From positions 1 to 64,000 of the forward strand of contig JAEPML010000003.1 in the NCBI GenBank assembly GCA_017643925.1: DNA of 64,000 nucleotides. Direction: 5' to 3'. This document shows positions 25,289-34,256 of the stretch, piece after piece. The stretch is from Roseibium sp. Lineage in GTDB: Bacteria; Pseudomonadota; Alphaproteobacteria; Rhizobiales; Stappiaceae. Within the stretch, counting starts at the first letter, position 1. Every line of letters starts with the position of its first letter. The notes below the pieces were generated by a model, which worked only from the letters and a program-made list of their open reading frames with translations, was not told the origin of the DNA and ran no database searches. Both the position numbers and the translations under genes were made by a program.

Positions 25289-26147
25289 CTGCCGAACGGT
25301 TCTTTTGACCGAGACCGAGCGGATCCGACGTCAGTGCCTTGCCCGAGAGCGCGCCGAGCCAGTCAAGACCGTCTCGCAAACGCACCACTTCGCCGACACA
25401 GACAATTGCCGGCGGCTTGATTTCCGCATTCCGGGCGTCTTCCCAACACTTGCCAAGCGTCGTTTCCAGGACCTGTTGCCCGGCCAAGGACGCATTGCAC
25501 ACGATGCCCACAGGCTCGTCCACAGACCGTCCACCGGATATGAGTTTGCCGGCTATCGTTTCCAGGTGCTTCATCGCCATATACATGACAATGACTGGAG
25601 AACCCTTGGCGATCCCGTCCCAGTTGACAGCATCGGGTGTCAATCCGGTCTGATCATGACCGGTCAGGAAGGTCACGGCCTGATTGCAATCCCGGTGTGT
25701 TGCCGGAATGCCGGCATAGGCCAGACCACCAATCCCCGCCGTGATACCCGGAATGATCCGGAAGGGCACACCCGCCTCCACGAGGCCAAGCGCTTCTTCG
25801 CCGCCCCTGCCAAAGACAAACGGATCGCCTCCCTTGAGCCTCAGCACACGTTTGCCCGCGCGGGCATATTCAATCAGTTTGAGCGTGATGTCGCGCTGTT
25901 TCGGGCTTGGTTTGCCGCCGCGTTTTCCAGCATAATCCGTTATGGCGCCGGGCTTGATCCAGTCCAGGATGCTCTTGTCGACGAGAGCGTCATAGACCAC
26001 GACATCCGCCTGCCGAAGGCCGTTGACCGCGTGCAGGGTCAACAGACCCGGATCACCGGGACCTGCGCCCGCAAGCCACACCCAGCCGGGCTCGAAATCC
26101 GGCAGGCTATCGGGCATTGTGCTGTCCAGACTGATCCTGTTCATCAT
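25278..26147 (-). CDS. cobA: Uroporphyrinogen-III C-methyltransferase
   Basis: A 289-residue SUMT making precorrin-2, the entry step to cobalamin. Signatures: VWLAGAGPGDPGLLTLHA, VVYDALVDKSIL, LRLKGGDPFVFGRGGEEA, PGITAGIGGLAYAGIPATHR and ATTLGKC-like LETTLGKCW. There is no CysG N-terminal dehydrogenase/ferrochelatase domain, so it is dedicated to methylation. Transcribed away from cbiD across a 117-bp shared promoter region (26148-26264). Confidence 0.95.
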   Translation of the reverse strand: MMNRISLDSTMPDSLPDFEPGWVWLAGAGPGDPGLLTLHAVNGLRQADVVVYDALVDKSILDWIKPGAITDYAGKRGGKPSPKQRDITLKLIEYARAGKRVLRLKGGDPFVFGRGGEEALGLVEAGVPFRIIPGITAGIGGLAYAGIPATHRDCNQAVTFLTGHDQTGLTPDAVNWDGIAKGSPVIVMYMAMKHLETIAGKLISGGRSVDEPVGIVCNASLAGQQVLETTLGKCWEDARNAEIKPPAIVCVGEVVRLRDGLDWLGALSGKALTSDPLGLGQKNRSADAG

Positions 26148-26264
26148 TCCTGTTTACCCGGCCAGATTGGCAGCGCCAAGCGATTCCACGATGGAAAACG
26201 ACACGAATACGACATTTTGCCGGACAGGCGCGCAATGCGACAAAACATCCGCTATAGAGGTCTG

Positions 26265-27359
26265 ATGTCGAAGGCTGAGCCAAAAGAACTGCGTCGGGGA
26301 TGGACCACGGGTGCCTGCGCAACCGCGGCCGCCAAGGCAGCCTATACCGCTCTTGTTTCCGGCACCTTTCCCGATCCTGTGGAAATAACACTTCCCAAGG
26401 GCGGCACAGCCGATTTTATCCTGACGCGGCACAGCCTGTCCGGCACAACAGCCAGTGCCGGAATCACCAAGGATGCCGGAGACGACCCGGACGTGACCCA
26501 TGGAGCGCTGGTCACATCCCGCCTGCGCCTGTTGCCGGCAGGTTCGGGAGTCCATTTTAAGGCGGGTGACGGTGTCGGAACGGTCACCCGGCCCGGCTTG
26601 CCGATCCCGCCCGGCGAACCTGCCATCAACCCGGTTCCAAGGCAAATGATGCAAGCGGCCATCAACGAGGTGGCCACCCTGCATGGTTCCCCCGGCGACG
26701 TCGAGATTGAAGTCAGCATCGAGAACGGCGCGGAGCTCGCGTTAAAAACCATGAATCCACGTCTCGGCATTGTCGGAGGCCTGTCGGTACTGGGCACAAC
26801 CGGGATCGTCCGCCCCTTTTCCTGCGCATCCTGGATCGCGTCGATCCACCGCGGGGTCGACGTTGCCCGTGCAGCCGGTTTGACCCATGTCGTCGGAGCA
26901 ACCGGTTCGACTTCGGAAGATGCGGTGCGGACCCGATACGAGCTCGACGAAGCGGCCTTTCTCGACATGGGTGATTTTGCCGGCGGCCTGCTGAAATACC
27001 TGCGCAACCACCCGGTCGAGAGGCTGACACTGGCCGGAGGTTTTGCGAAATTTTCCAAGCTCGCCCAGGGCGCTCTCGATCTGCACTCGGCAAGAAGCTC
27101 TGTCGACTTTGCCTTTCTGCAGGACCTGTTGAGAGAGGCAGACGCTCCCAGTCCCCTTGTAGAAGCTTCAGGGTCAGCCAACACGGCCAAGGAAGTGCTT
27201 GATGGCGCGCTCGCGGCCGGGGTCGACCTGGCAAATCCGCTCGCGCATCGAACACAGACTGCCGTCCGGGCCATCCTACGCGATGCACCTGTCAACATCG
27301 AAATCCTGATTACGGACCGGCAAGGCGCCATTCTTGGGGAATGTGGCTTTGACGGATAG
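26265..27359 (+). CDS. cbiD: Cobalt-precorrin-5B C1-methyltransferase
   Basis: A 364-residue CbiD: LRRGWTTGACATAAAKAAY, VTRPGLPIPPGEPAINPVPR, EVSIENGAELALKTMNPRLGIVGG and GTTGIVRPFSCASWI. It methylates C1 in the oxygen-independent pathway, replacing CobF of the aerobic route. AGAGG precedes the ATG. The cobK frame overlaps the 3' end. Confidence 0.95.
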   Translation: MSKAEPKELRRGWTTGACATAAAKAAYTALVSGTFPDPVEITLPKGGTADFILTRHSLSGTTASAGITKDAGDDPDVTHGALVTSRLRLLPAGSGVHFKAGDGVGTVTRPGLPIPPGEPAINPVPRQMMQAAINEVATLHGSPGDVEIEVSIENGAELALKTMNPRLGIVGGLSVLGTTGIVRPFSCASWIASIHRGVDVARAAGLTHVVGATGSTSEDAVRTRYELDEAAFLDMGDFAGGLLKYLRNHPVERLTLAGGFAKFSKLAQGALDLHSARSSVDFAFLQDLLREADAPSPLVEASGSANTAKEVLDGALAAGVDLANPLAHRTQTAVRAILRDAPVNIEILITDRQGAILGECGFDG

Positions 27360-28104
27360 AAGCGCTCATATCCTGCTGCTGGCCGGAACATTCGAGGCAC
27401 GGAACCTGGCGAAAGAATTGCCTAAGGCGTTTCCAGCGTGTCGGATTACGGCCTCCTTTGCCGGAGCGGTCAAGGATCTTCCCGATCTCGGTGTTCCGAC
27501 ACGGACAGGCGGGTTCGGCGGTACGGAGGGACTGGTCCGTTTCTGCCGCGACGAAGGCGTCACGCTCATCATCGACGCCACACACCCCTTTGCCGCGCAA
27601 ATGAGCCGACAGGCGGCAGAAGTCAACGAAGCAGTTGGCATCTCCATCTTGCGGCTCGACAGGCCTGCATGGGAACCGGTGGCGGCAGACACCTGGATCC
27701 GAGTGCCATTATTTGACTTGGCAGTTCAGGCGTTGCCCGAGGGTGCCAGTGCGTTTCTGGCCGTTGGAAGAAAGGAAATCGGTCGTTTCACGTCCCGCAG
27801 TGACCTTCGCGCCGTCGTACGCATGATCGAACCGCCGGAGCACGACCTGCCCCGGCAATGGGACCTGATCCTGGCGCGGCCCCCGCGAACTGCGGCAGAA
27901 GAAATCGCACTCTTCAGGGAAAAAGACATCTCACATGTGGTGACCAAGAACAGTGGCGGCAAACGTGCCTTTGCAAAGATCGAGGCGGCCCGGCAGCTTG
28001 GTCTTCAAGTGATCATGATTGATCGACCTGAACTGCCAGCCTGCCGAACAGCCGACAGCGTCGAAGCTGTTCTGGAACAGGTATCGCAAATGCTGGGAAG
28101 GTGA
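27334..28104 (+). CDS. cobK: Precorrin-6A reductase
   Basis: A 256-residue (or slightly shorter) NADPH-dependent enzyme reducing precorrin-6A: ILLLAGTFEARNLAKELP, TRTGGFGGTEGLVRF, IIDATHPFAAQMSRQA and VVTKNSGGKRAFAKIEAA. The start is ambiguous: TTG 27334, GTG 27343 and TTG 27349 are all in frame and overlap the cbiD 3' end; GGGG lies just upstream of 27343. Forms an operon with cbiD. Confidence 0.9.
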   Translation: MGNVALTDRSAHILLLAGTFEARNLAKELPKAFPACRITASFAGAVKDLPDLGVPTRTGGFGGTEGLVRFCRDEGVTLIIDATHPFAAQMSRQAAEVNEAVGISILRLDRPAWEPVAADTWIRVPLFDLAVQALPEGASAFLAVGRKEIGRFTSRSDLRAVVRMIEPPEHDLPRQWDLILARPPRTAAEEIALFREKDISHVVTKNSGGKRAFAKIEAARQLGLQVIMIDRPELPACRTADSVEAVLEQVSQMLGR

Positions 28105-28118
28105 GAGGCTGGGCGGTC

Positions 28119-28895
28119 TCAGGACGTCTGAGCACGTTTCAATTTGCGCACTGCCAGGAAGAACCTGGGAATCCCGACCACATAGCGCTGAAACAATCGG
28201 CGGGGTTCCTGGAGAAAACGGAACAACCATTCCAGGCCAACGGCCTGAACGGCCTTTGGTGCGCGCACGACGTTTCCGGACATGAAATCAAACAAGGCAC
28301 CGACGCCGACAGCAATCGTTGCATTCAGTTTGGCCCTGTTTTCCATGATGAATTTTTCCTGGCGCGGATTGCCCATGGCAACCAGCAACAGGTCCGGCCT
28401 GGCGGCACTCACCTGAGCGCAGACCTCGGCACAATCCTCCACATCGAAATACCCGTTCCGGACACCAACGACCTCGTGTGCCGGATAGGTCTTTTCGATA
28501 TGTGCCTTTGCAAGCTGAACCTGCTCTTCCTTTGCGCCGAGCAGGTAGATCCGCAAAGGCGTTCCGATCTCGGCAAGAATATGAGGGATGAGATCCGTTC
28601 CGTTCAGGTTGGCCGGAAAGCTTTCACCATGGAGGTATTTGCTCGCAAGCGCCATTCCGACACCGTCGTTCAGCAGCGTCATCCTGTTCAGCGTTTCAAG
28701 ATAGTCGGGATCATCAAGCGCGGTCATCACCGTGTGCGCGTTGCAGATAGCGATGCTCAGCCGGCTCCGAGAAAGAACAGCCGAACGCAAGTACTGGACA
28801 GCTTCGGGCAAGCCGAGCTTCTTGATACTCAAGGGCCCAATTTCGATTGTGGCTTCCCCAATCGCCTCGGCCGATATTACGTCCTGCACAAGCAT
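28119..28895 (-). CDS. WecG/TagA/CpsF-family glycosyltransferase (GT26)
   Basis: A 258-residue transferase, GumM-like. Core: AICNAHTVMTALDDP, LLNDGVGMALASKYLHG, NLNGTDLIPHIL, YLLGAKEEQVQLAKAHIEKTYP and MGNPRQEKFIMENR, ending with VGALFDFMSG and EWLFRFLQEPRRLFQRY. Adds a sugar (GlcA, ManNAcA or Glc in known members) to a lipid-linked intermediate. First gene of the exopolysaccharide block, convergent with cobK. The start region lacks a good ribosome-binding site, so a downstream start is possible. Confidence 0.9.
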   Translation of the reverse strand: MLVQDVISAEAIGEATIEIGPLSIKKLGLPEAVQYLRSAVLSRSRLSIAICNAHTVMTALDDPDYLETLNRMTLLNDGVGMALASKYLHGESFPANLNGTDLIPHILAEIGTPLRIYLLGAKEEQVQLAKAHIEKTYPAHEVVGVRNGYFDVEDCAEVCAQVSAARPDLLLVAMGNPRQEKFIMENRAKLNATIAVGVGALFDFMSGNVVRAPKAVQAVGLEWLFRFLQEPRRLFQRYVVGIPRFFLAVRKLKRAQTS

Positions 28896-29097
28896 TTGCT
28901 AAGTCGCATCCAAACCTGATAATTCGCGCGTGCACTAAAGATAGGCAGCCTTTGATTTTCGGATAGTTAAATTTGTTTCATGTTCCAAGGCGTTGTTATT
29001 TCAGTGTAAATGCACTGCTCGCTCGAACGATAAAATTGCCATGTTCGAAGTAAGGATCTGTTTACTCTGAAATGCGGGCTGGCCATTCTGAGTTGGA

Positions 29098-30168
29098 TCA
29101 GGAGCGCTCTGCGGTATTGCGGCCTTTGCGCCGAGCTTCAAACGCCTGTTTTGCATTCAGGGCTGCGACGGCACCTTTTCCAAGGACCGAATTTCCGCGG
29201 AGAAGCCCGTGCATGCTGACGGGTTTGGCACCAAACTGTGCCTTGAATTTCTCATCTCCAACCGTGAAGTCGAAGATCGTGCCACCACCTTCCATGAAGC
29301 GGCGGTAGATTTCATCGTAAAGGATATAGCCGGGAGAAAACTTGCCGTAGCCGTCATAGTCACAGCCAATAAGCAGGTAATAGAAAGTCTGTTTGAAAAC
29401 CAGCCCCAGAACCACGCCAACCAGATTGCCATCGAGTTCCAGCGCATGGATCTCCGAGAACTGCTGATCCTCTTCGGAGATCGATGCATAAAACTTCCTG
29501 AATTCAGCTTCCTGCAACAGATCGGATTCAAAACGACCTTCACGGATACGCGCAATGAATTCAATCGCGTTGTCGATCTCCGCGGACGAATGGAGCCTTC
29601 GCAACTGCCCCTCGCCGGCCTTGTAAAAACTCCGCTTCTTACGGTCGAGCGTTTTCGAGAAGCTGGGGCGCAGTGACTCCCTGCGCCATTGGGCATGGTC
29701 GGTGTAAGCATCAGTGGCATGACCTGAAAACTCATGGTGCTGCCAGTTGCCCGCAAACAGGGAGCTCACCACGGGCAGATGATCGTGCCGAACCTTGCTG
29801 ACCCTCAGGACATCATGCGCGGGGAGTTCTGTGGTCAGCCTCGCGCCTAACCCCAAGAGCGTGTCCCGATCGGTCGCAAGCGTCGGGCACAGCGTTGGAA
29901 CAGAATAGTCTGTTACGCCAAAATCCGGCATTTCAAGGAGACGCAGACCAAATTTTCGTCTGCAAACAAGCGGAATGACCAAACGGAGCACACCATCCTC
30001 ATCCCGCCCGGTGACGGTTAGAAAGTCTGCTTTTTCGGGACCAAGAAGACAGGCCTGCATGGCTTTGAGCCAAACAGGATGCTGGAAAGCCGTCGATCCG
30101 GACCTTTGATAAAGGTCCCAGTATTCCGAGCCTCTATAATCAAATGAAGAAACAACGCTCAGGTGCAT
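29098..30168 (-). CDS. FemAB/GNAT-like acetyltransferase of the polysaccharide locus
   Basis: A 356-residue BioF2-like double-GNAT protein: AFQHPVWLKAMQACL near the N-terminus, SFSKTLDRKKRSFYKAGEGQ in the middle and FSPGYILYDEIYRRFMEGGG, DFTVGDEKFKAQFGAKP near the end, the typical end of the CelD/FemAB type in EPS clusters. Likely acylates a sugar or amino-sugar precursor in the cytoplasm. Start 30168 (MHLSVVSSFD) fits the family better than the GTG at 30246, which would add 26 residues. A 202-bp gap separates it from the GT26 gene. Confidence 0.75.
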   Translation of the reverse strand: MHLSVVSSFDYRGSEYWDLYQRSGSTAFQHPVWLKAMQACLLGPEKADFLTVTGRDEDGVLRLVIPLVCRRKFGLRLLEMPDFGVTDYSVPTLCPTLATDRDTLLGLGARLTTELPAHDVLRVSKVRHDHLPVVSSLFAGNWQHHEFSGHATDAYTDHAQWRRESLRPSFSKTLDRKKRSFYKAGEGQLRRLHSSAEIDNAIEFIARIREGRFESDLLQEAEFRKFYASISEEDQQFSEIHALELDGNLVGVVLGLVFKQTFYYLLIGCDYDGYGKFSPGYILYDEIYRRFMEGGGTIFDFTVGDEKFKAQFGAKPVSMHGLLRGNSVLGKGAVAALNAKQAFEARRKGRNTAERS

Positions 30169-30362
30169 ATCGCGCGAAAATCCCGTTTTCCGATGCACTT
30201 TCCAACTGCCACGAAACCGAGGTTGAGCTTCAATGGCAAATGCCACTATCCGGTAAAGATCTCATGCAAACTTTGAACCACCCCTTTCTTGCGCTCGCAT
30301 GGCCCGCGAACCGCCCGCCGCCCGTGAGCAAGGGGCCAGAAGCAGAATAGCAGAATTTGAGG

Positions 30363-32045
30363 CTACTTCTGACGAACAGAGGCGAAGTACCCGCGGAAAG
30401 CCGGACTTCTCAGCAAGCGGGCCGCAAGCGCAATCAGCAGTCCGACACCGAAGCCGAAGAATGCCCCACCCAGGAGCCCGCCGAGAAGCAGCGTCTTTTT
30501 CCCCGGTCCATCTGCCTTGAGCGGAGGCTCCGCCCTGCCGAGAACACGCACATTGGTGATGGAATTGTTGAATTCCTCATTGGACTGACGCGTGCTCTTC
30601 AGGACCGCTTCATAGATGCCTCTGGCTGTCTGGGCCTGCAGTTCCAGATTGTCCAGGGTTGCCTGATTGGGGGAATTGCTGAGCTTCAAGGCCTTTTGTG
30701 CGGTCAACTCCTTTGCAATCTCGCTCTGCGCCTTTTCGGCCTGGGACAATTCGGTCTGGGCGATGGAAGATATTCTCTTCAGTTCCTGGGTAATCTCGTT
30801 GCGCAACCCGGCCAGGGAAGCCTCGGCTGCGGACAGGGACGGATGACGGGTTCCCAGCTGGCTTCTGAGGCGTCCCAGCTCTGAGGAAGCTGTCGCATAT
30901 TGACGGCGAAGCTGCACAAGCGACGCCGACGACACTTCCGTATCGCTTACGCCTGCAACGGCTGATTCAAGACTGAGGCGCTGCGCGGCGTCCACCTTCG
31001 CCCTCGCTTCGATGGTCTTTTGCTCGGCCTGGACAAGTGCCGTGTTGAGCGCGGCCAACCTGTCGTCGGAGATCAGGACGCCACCTGCGGTGACAAGGTC
31101 ATTCTTGGCACGATAGTCCTCGACGGCCTTTTCGGCTGCAAAGGCCTTGTCCCGCAGCACTTCGAGGCGATTGTCCAGATTTTCCGAGAAATTGGTGTAG
31201 CTGTCCGTCGCACTTGTGTTCTCGTATTCCAGAAAGGAGTCCACAACGGCATTGGCAATATCGGCGGATTTCTGAGGCTCGGTCGTCGTCACAGTCAGCG
31301 AGACGATATAGGAGTCACCCAACCTGTTGGTGTGAACCGACTGGCGCAACGTTGCAGCCGCGACATGCGCGCTTTCAGGTCCACCTGTCCCCCTGAATTC
31401 GGAATCCTCATAAAGGGCAAGTTTCTGGACCGCATCGCGCAGCACCACGTTGGATGTCAGGATTTCGATCTGGCTGTTGACCAGCGCACTCGCCGTTTGG
31501 CTATTCGCTGGGTTCTGGTTCTGGCCATCCCAGACGATCGAGAGTTTGGACGGATCGAAATAGAGACTGGTATGGGAAGAGTATTTCGGGGTCACGAGTG
31601 AGGTCGCAACACCGCCCAGAGCCATTCCACCAATGACCATCAGCAAGATGAGCCACCGGAATTCATAGACGGCTCTTACCAGCGTACGGATATCGAGAAA
31701 GGGTTGCTCATTCCGCCCGGCGCCCGATGCGGAACCTGACCTGCTCGGCAAAATCCTGATGGCGCGTTCGCCTTGCGCGCGCTCACGCCCGGTCCCGCCG
31801 CGCTCGTGTCTCAGCCGATACAGCCCACCGATGGCGTTGCGCGATTCCTCGGCATATTCAGGGCCGAATTCGCGTTTGTCATATTTGCGTTCACCGGGCT
31901 GTTCGTCAGGAAACGTGTCTTCGTACCAGTCGGAATCTTGGGTTTCGTCCGGCCAGCCGTCGTCATCCGGTTCCCAGGAACCGTCATATCTTCGACCACG
32001 GCCGTCCCAGTCCGTGTCTTCCCAATCTTCCTTGTAGCGGCCCAT
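30363..32045 (-). CDS. Wzz/GumC-type polysaccharide chain-length protein with acidic N-terminal extension
   Basis: A 560-residue polysaccharide copolymerase. TM1 at about 132-152 (WLILLMVIGGMALGGVATSL), a large periplasmic coiled coil, and TM2 at about 515-545 preceded by the Pro/Gly motif AEPPLKADGPGKKTLLLGGL. It lacks a C-terminal BY-kinase domain. The first 115-130 residues are unusual: Asp/Trp/Tyr-rich and disordered (DDDGWPDETQDSDWYED), placed in the cytoplasm. Acts with Wzx and Wzy in the inner membrane to set chain length and link to export. The Wza-type outer-membrane channel is not in the window. Confidence 0.85.
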   Translation of the reverse strand: MGRYKEDWEDTDWDGRGRRYDGSWEPDDDGWPDETQDSDWYEDTFPDEQPGERKYDKREFGPEYAEESRNAIGGLYRLRHERGGTGRERAQGERAIRILPSRSGSASGAGRNEQPFLDIRTLVRAVYEFRWLILLMVIGGMALGGVATSLVTPKYSSHTSLYFDPSKLSIVWDGQNQNPANSQTASALVNSQIEILTSNVVLRDAVQKLALYEDSEFRGTGGPESAHVAAATLRQSVHTNRLGDSYIVSLTVTTTEPQKSADIANAVVDSFLEYENTSATDSYTNFSENLDNRLEVLRDKAFAAEKAVEDYRAKNDLVTAGGVLISDDRLAALNTALVQAEQKTIEARAKVDAAQRLSLESAVAGVSDTEVSSASLVQLRRQYATASSELGRLRSQLGTRHPSLSAAEASLAGLRNEITQELKRISSIAQTELSQAEKAQSEIAKELTAQKALKLSNSPNQATLDNLELQAQTARGIYEAVLKSTRQSNEEFNNSITNVRVLGRAEPPLKADGPGKKTLLLGGLLGGAFFGFGVGLLIALAARLLRSPAFRGYFASVRQK

Positions 32046-32106
32046 ATGCGCCTTAATTACCTTGAATCGCGATGCGGTTTGTCTCTAACAAACTGCAAAA
32101 TCATAG

Positions 32107-33183
32107 TTAATTTATGGTTGAACAGGACAGATCGCTACTTACAAATTTTTCATGAAGGATAGCCTTGAGCTGAGCACGGTCGCCTTTTTCGGTGGGCTGA
32201 ATGTTGTTGCCCTCCTCTTCCGGCCACCAGTCTCCCGCCGCCCAGTAGGTCCAGCCGAACCACTGTTCCGGTGACTGGTCCATGAGGGAAACCATTGCCT
32301 CGAGACCCGCCATGCAGGCTTCGTTTTTCGAACCGCCGAATTCTCCCAGAAGCGCCCTTGCATTTTGCTCTTTGAGCCACTCGGTGACACCCTTGAGGCC
32401 GGCCAGGGCAATATGGGCATTCGGGCAGGTTTCATGCGTCCCGGACAGGTCGTCGTCCAGGTACTGATGAACCTCGTAAATGAAGTTGTCGGCGGGATCG
32501 ACCACATTGGCCATGACCTTCGAGTTGTTGCCACCCGGAAGATCCTCCAGCCAGCTCGATGCACCACTCCAGTGGGTCCCAGGAACGAGGATCATGTTTT
32601 TTGCGCCGGCCGCGCGGATGCCCGAAATCGCACTGTTGGCAGCAACCAGCCAGTCCTCGGCCGGAATGTCATAAGGTTCATTCATCAGGCCCAAGAGAAT
32701 GTCTTCGTCATTGGCAAATTCCAGTGAAAGCCTGATCCAGAAATCAGTGAAATCCCGAGCGGTCACCGCGTCGGTCATCATGCGATTGCCGTCGTAGTAT
32801 CCGAAATTGTGCGGGTCCAGAATGACCTTCATGCCATGGGACCGGATCAGCTCGACTTCCTGTTTCAGGCGCGCCAGTTCCGCATCGCTCAAGGCGGCTC
32901 CGAGAACCGGCTGCAGCCGCTCCCACCGGAAAGGCAAGCGGACGATTGTCATGCCCTTCTTCGCGAAATAGGCGACAGTCTCTTCGGATGGATAGATATA
33001 GTTGGTGCCGTAGACACCGTGTTTGTCGCCATATTCGGCGCCGGACAGGTTGATCCCGCGATAACAGACGCCCTTTGCCGATGCGCCGGACGCAAGCGCA
33101 AAAAACGAGCTCGCGGCAACCACGAAGGCCACAAGGAACACACGCCAGACCCTTCGGTCCAGGTTCAAATCCTGGGAATTCAT
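32107..33183 (-). CDS. Glycoside hydrolase family 5 (cellulase-type) secreted enzyme
   Basis: A 358-residue protein with an N-terminal hydrophobic export signal (VFLVAFVVAASSFFALASGASA) and a GH5 TIM barrel: YRGINLSGAEYG, TIVRLPFRWERLQP, VILDPHNFGYY, acid/base Glu in LLGLMNEPYDIP, FIYEVHQYLDDD, nucleophile Glu in ALLGEFGGSKNEAC, and WFGWTYWAAGDWW. Likely cleaves beta-1,4 linkages in the polymer made by this locus, for trimming or clearance. Start 33183 has AGGAG 11 bases upstream; GTG 33195 is the alternative. 14 bp after the acyltransferase gene. Confidence 0.9.
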   Translation of the reverse strand: MNSQDLNLDRRVWRVFLVAFVVAASSFFALASGASAKGVCYRGINLSGAEYGDKHGVYGTNYIYPSEETVAYFAKKGMTIVRLPFRWERLQPVLGAALSDAELARLKQEVELIRSHGMKVILDPHNFGYYDGNRMMTDAVTARDFTDFWIRLSLEFANDEDILLGLMNEPYDIPAEDWLVAANSAISGIRAAGAKNMILVPGTHWSGASSWLEDLPGGNNSKVMANVVDPADNFIYEVHQYLDDDLSGTHETCPNAHIALAGLKGVTEWLKEQNARALLGEFGGSKNEACMAGLEAMVSLMDQSPEQWFGWTYWAAGDWWPEEEGNNIQPTEKGDRAQLKAILHEKFVSSDLSCSTIN

Positions 33184-33197
33184 TATCCGGATCACTC

Positions 33198-34256
33198 CTA
33201 GTTGGGCGCCACGGCGCGTGCCGTGGTTGGGCCAGACCTTCTTCTTCTTGCGAGGAAACTCGCGACGGGCTTTTCAAACACCCAGTAGGACACTATCGCC
33301 ACAAAAACGGAAGCAATGAGACAGACGCTCAAAAACACCGGGCCGCTGTTCAGCCATTCGAACGGCTGGAAGCGATAGAAGATCCTGACGGCGACCAGCG
33401 TAAAGACATGAGTGAGGTAAAGGCTGTAGGAAGCGTCACCCAACAGGTGCAGGAAGCGAAATTCCCGCACCTTGCTGAAATCCAGCGACACGAGCCCATA
33501 GATGATGACAGCAGCGGGCAGGCCCGCGCTCAGCAACCTTGGCAGTTCCGGGGACAGCATGTCGCCCAAAACAAGGCCCAGGAATGCCAACGGCACCAGG
33601 ACCAATGCGATTGGCATGGGCATGGTCCTCTTGTCGAGATAGAGCTTGGCGATGACGACACCAGCGAGAAACTCAAACACAATCGCATTGCCGTAGAACC
33701 GCGCCAACACACCATCGAGGGGCCCGAAACTCGTAGCCACGTAGATTGCACCGAAGACGACCGCCAGAGCCGCAATGCGAACCCGTTCCGGCAGCAGGAG
33801 CAGACTTCCGAAAATGAGGTAGAAATACATCTCGAAATTCAGCGTCCATCCCGGGATGATCACCGGCGTGATCAATTGTTCCGACCCACTGGCCGGGTTG
33901 ATCCAGGGAATGAAGAACAGGGAGGCCACGAGGTGCTGAACGTCGAACCTTGTTGAATTCAGATAGCTCGGCAAGGCAAAGGCGACGGCTGCCGCCAGCA
34001 GGGTCAGCGCCCAGTAGAGCGGCACAATGCGCTCAATCCTTCGCTTGTAAAAGGTGACTGGCCCCATGTTCCGGTTTGCGGTGGTCAGCCACATCACGAA
34101 GCCGCTGAGCACAAAGAACAGGTCCACGCCTGTCTCACCAAACCGGAACCCTGAAAAAACAGTGTCCGGATCCAAGCGCTCCAGCTGTATGACGCTGTGG
34201 AAGTAGACCACCAGCAACGCGGCAATCGCCCTTGTGTATTGGAGCTGTACCAGCAT
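33198..34256 (-). CDS. Acyltransferase family 3 membrane protein
   Basis: A 352-residue OafA/ExoZ/GumF-like enzyme with about ten membrane helices. Signatures: QYTRAIAALLVVYFHS, the GVDLFFVLSGFVMW motif, KRRIERIVPLYW, PGWTLNFEMYFYL and SYSLYLTHVFTLV. Adds acetyl or another acyl group to a lipid-linked or growing glycan. Its ATG directly follows the stop of the Wzy-like gene. Confidence 0.9.
   Translation of the reverse strand: MLVQLQYTRAIAALLVVYFHSVIQLERLDPDTVFSGFRFGETGVDLFFVLSGFVMWLTTANRNMGPVTFYKRRIERIVPLYWALTLLAAAVAFALPSYLNSTRFDVQHLVASLFFIPWINPASGSEQLITPVIIPGWTLNFEMYFYLIFGSLLLLPERVRIAALAVVFGAIYVATSFGPLDGVLARFYGNAIVFEFLAGVVIAKLYLDKRTMPMPIALVLVPLAFLGLVLGDMLSPELPRLLSAGLPAAVIIYGLVSLDFSKVREFRFLHLLGDASYSLYLTHVFTLVAVRIFYRFQPFEWLNSGPVFLSVCLIASVFVAIVSYWVFEKPVASFLARRRRSGPTTARAVAPN

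Noticed and set aside
25152-26264. Long N-terminal extension of the cbiD frame
   Set aside because: Antisense to cobA and cobB; cbiD has a good ribosome-binding site and conserved start at 26265.
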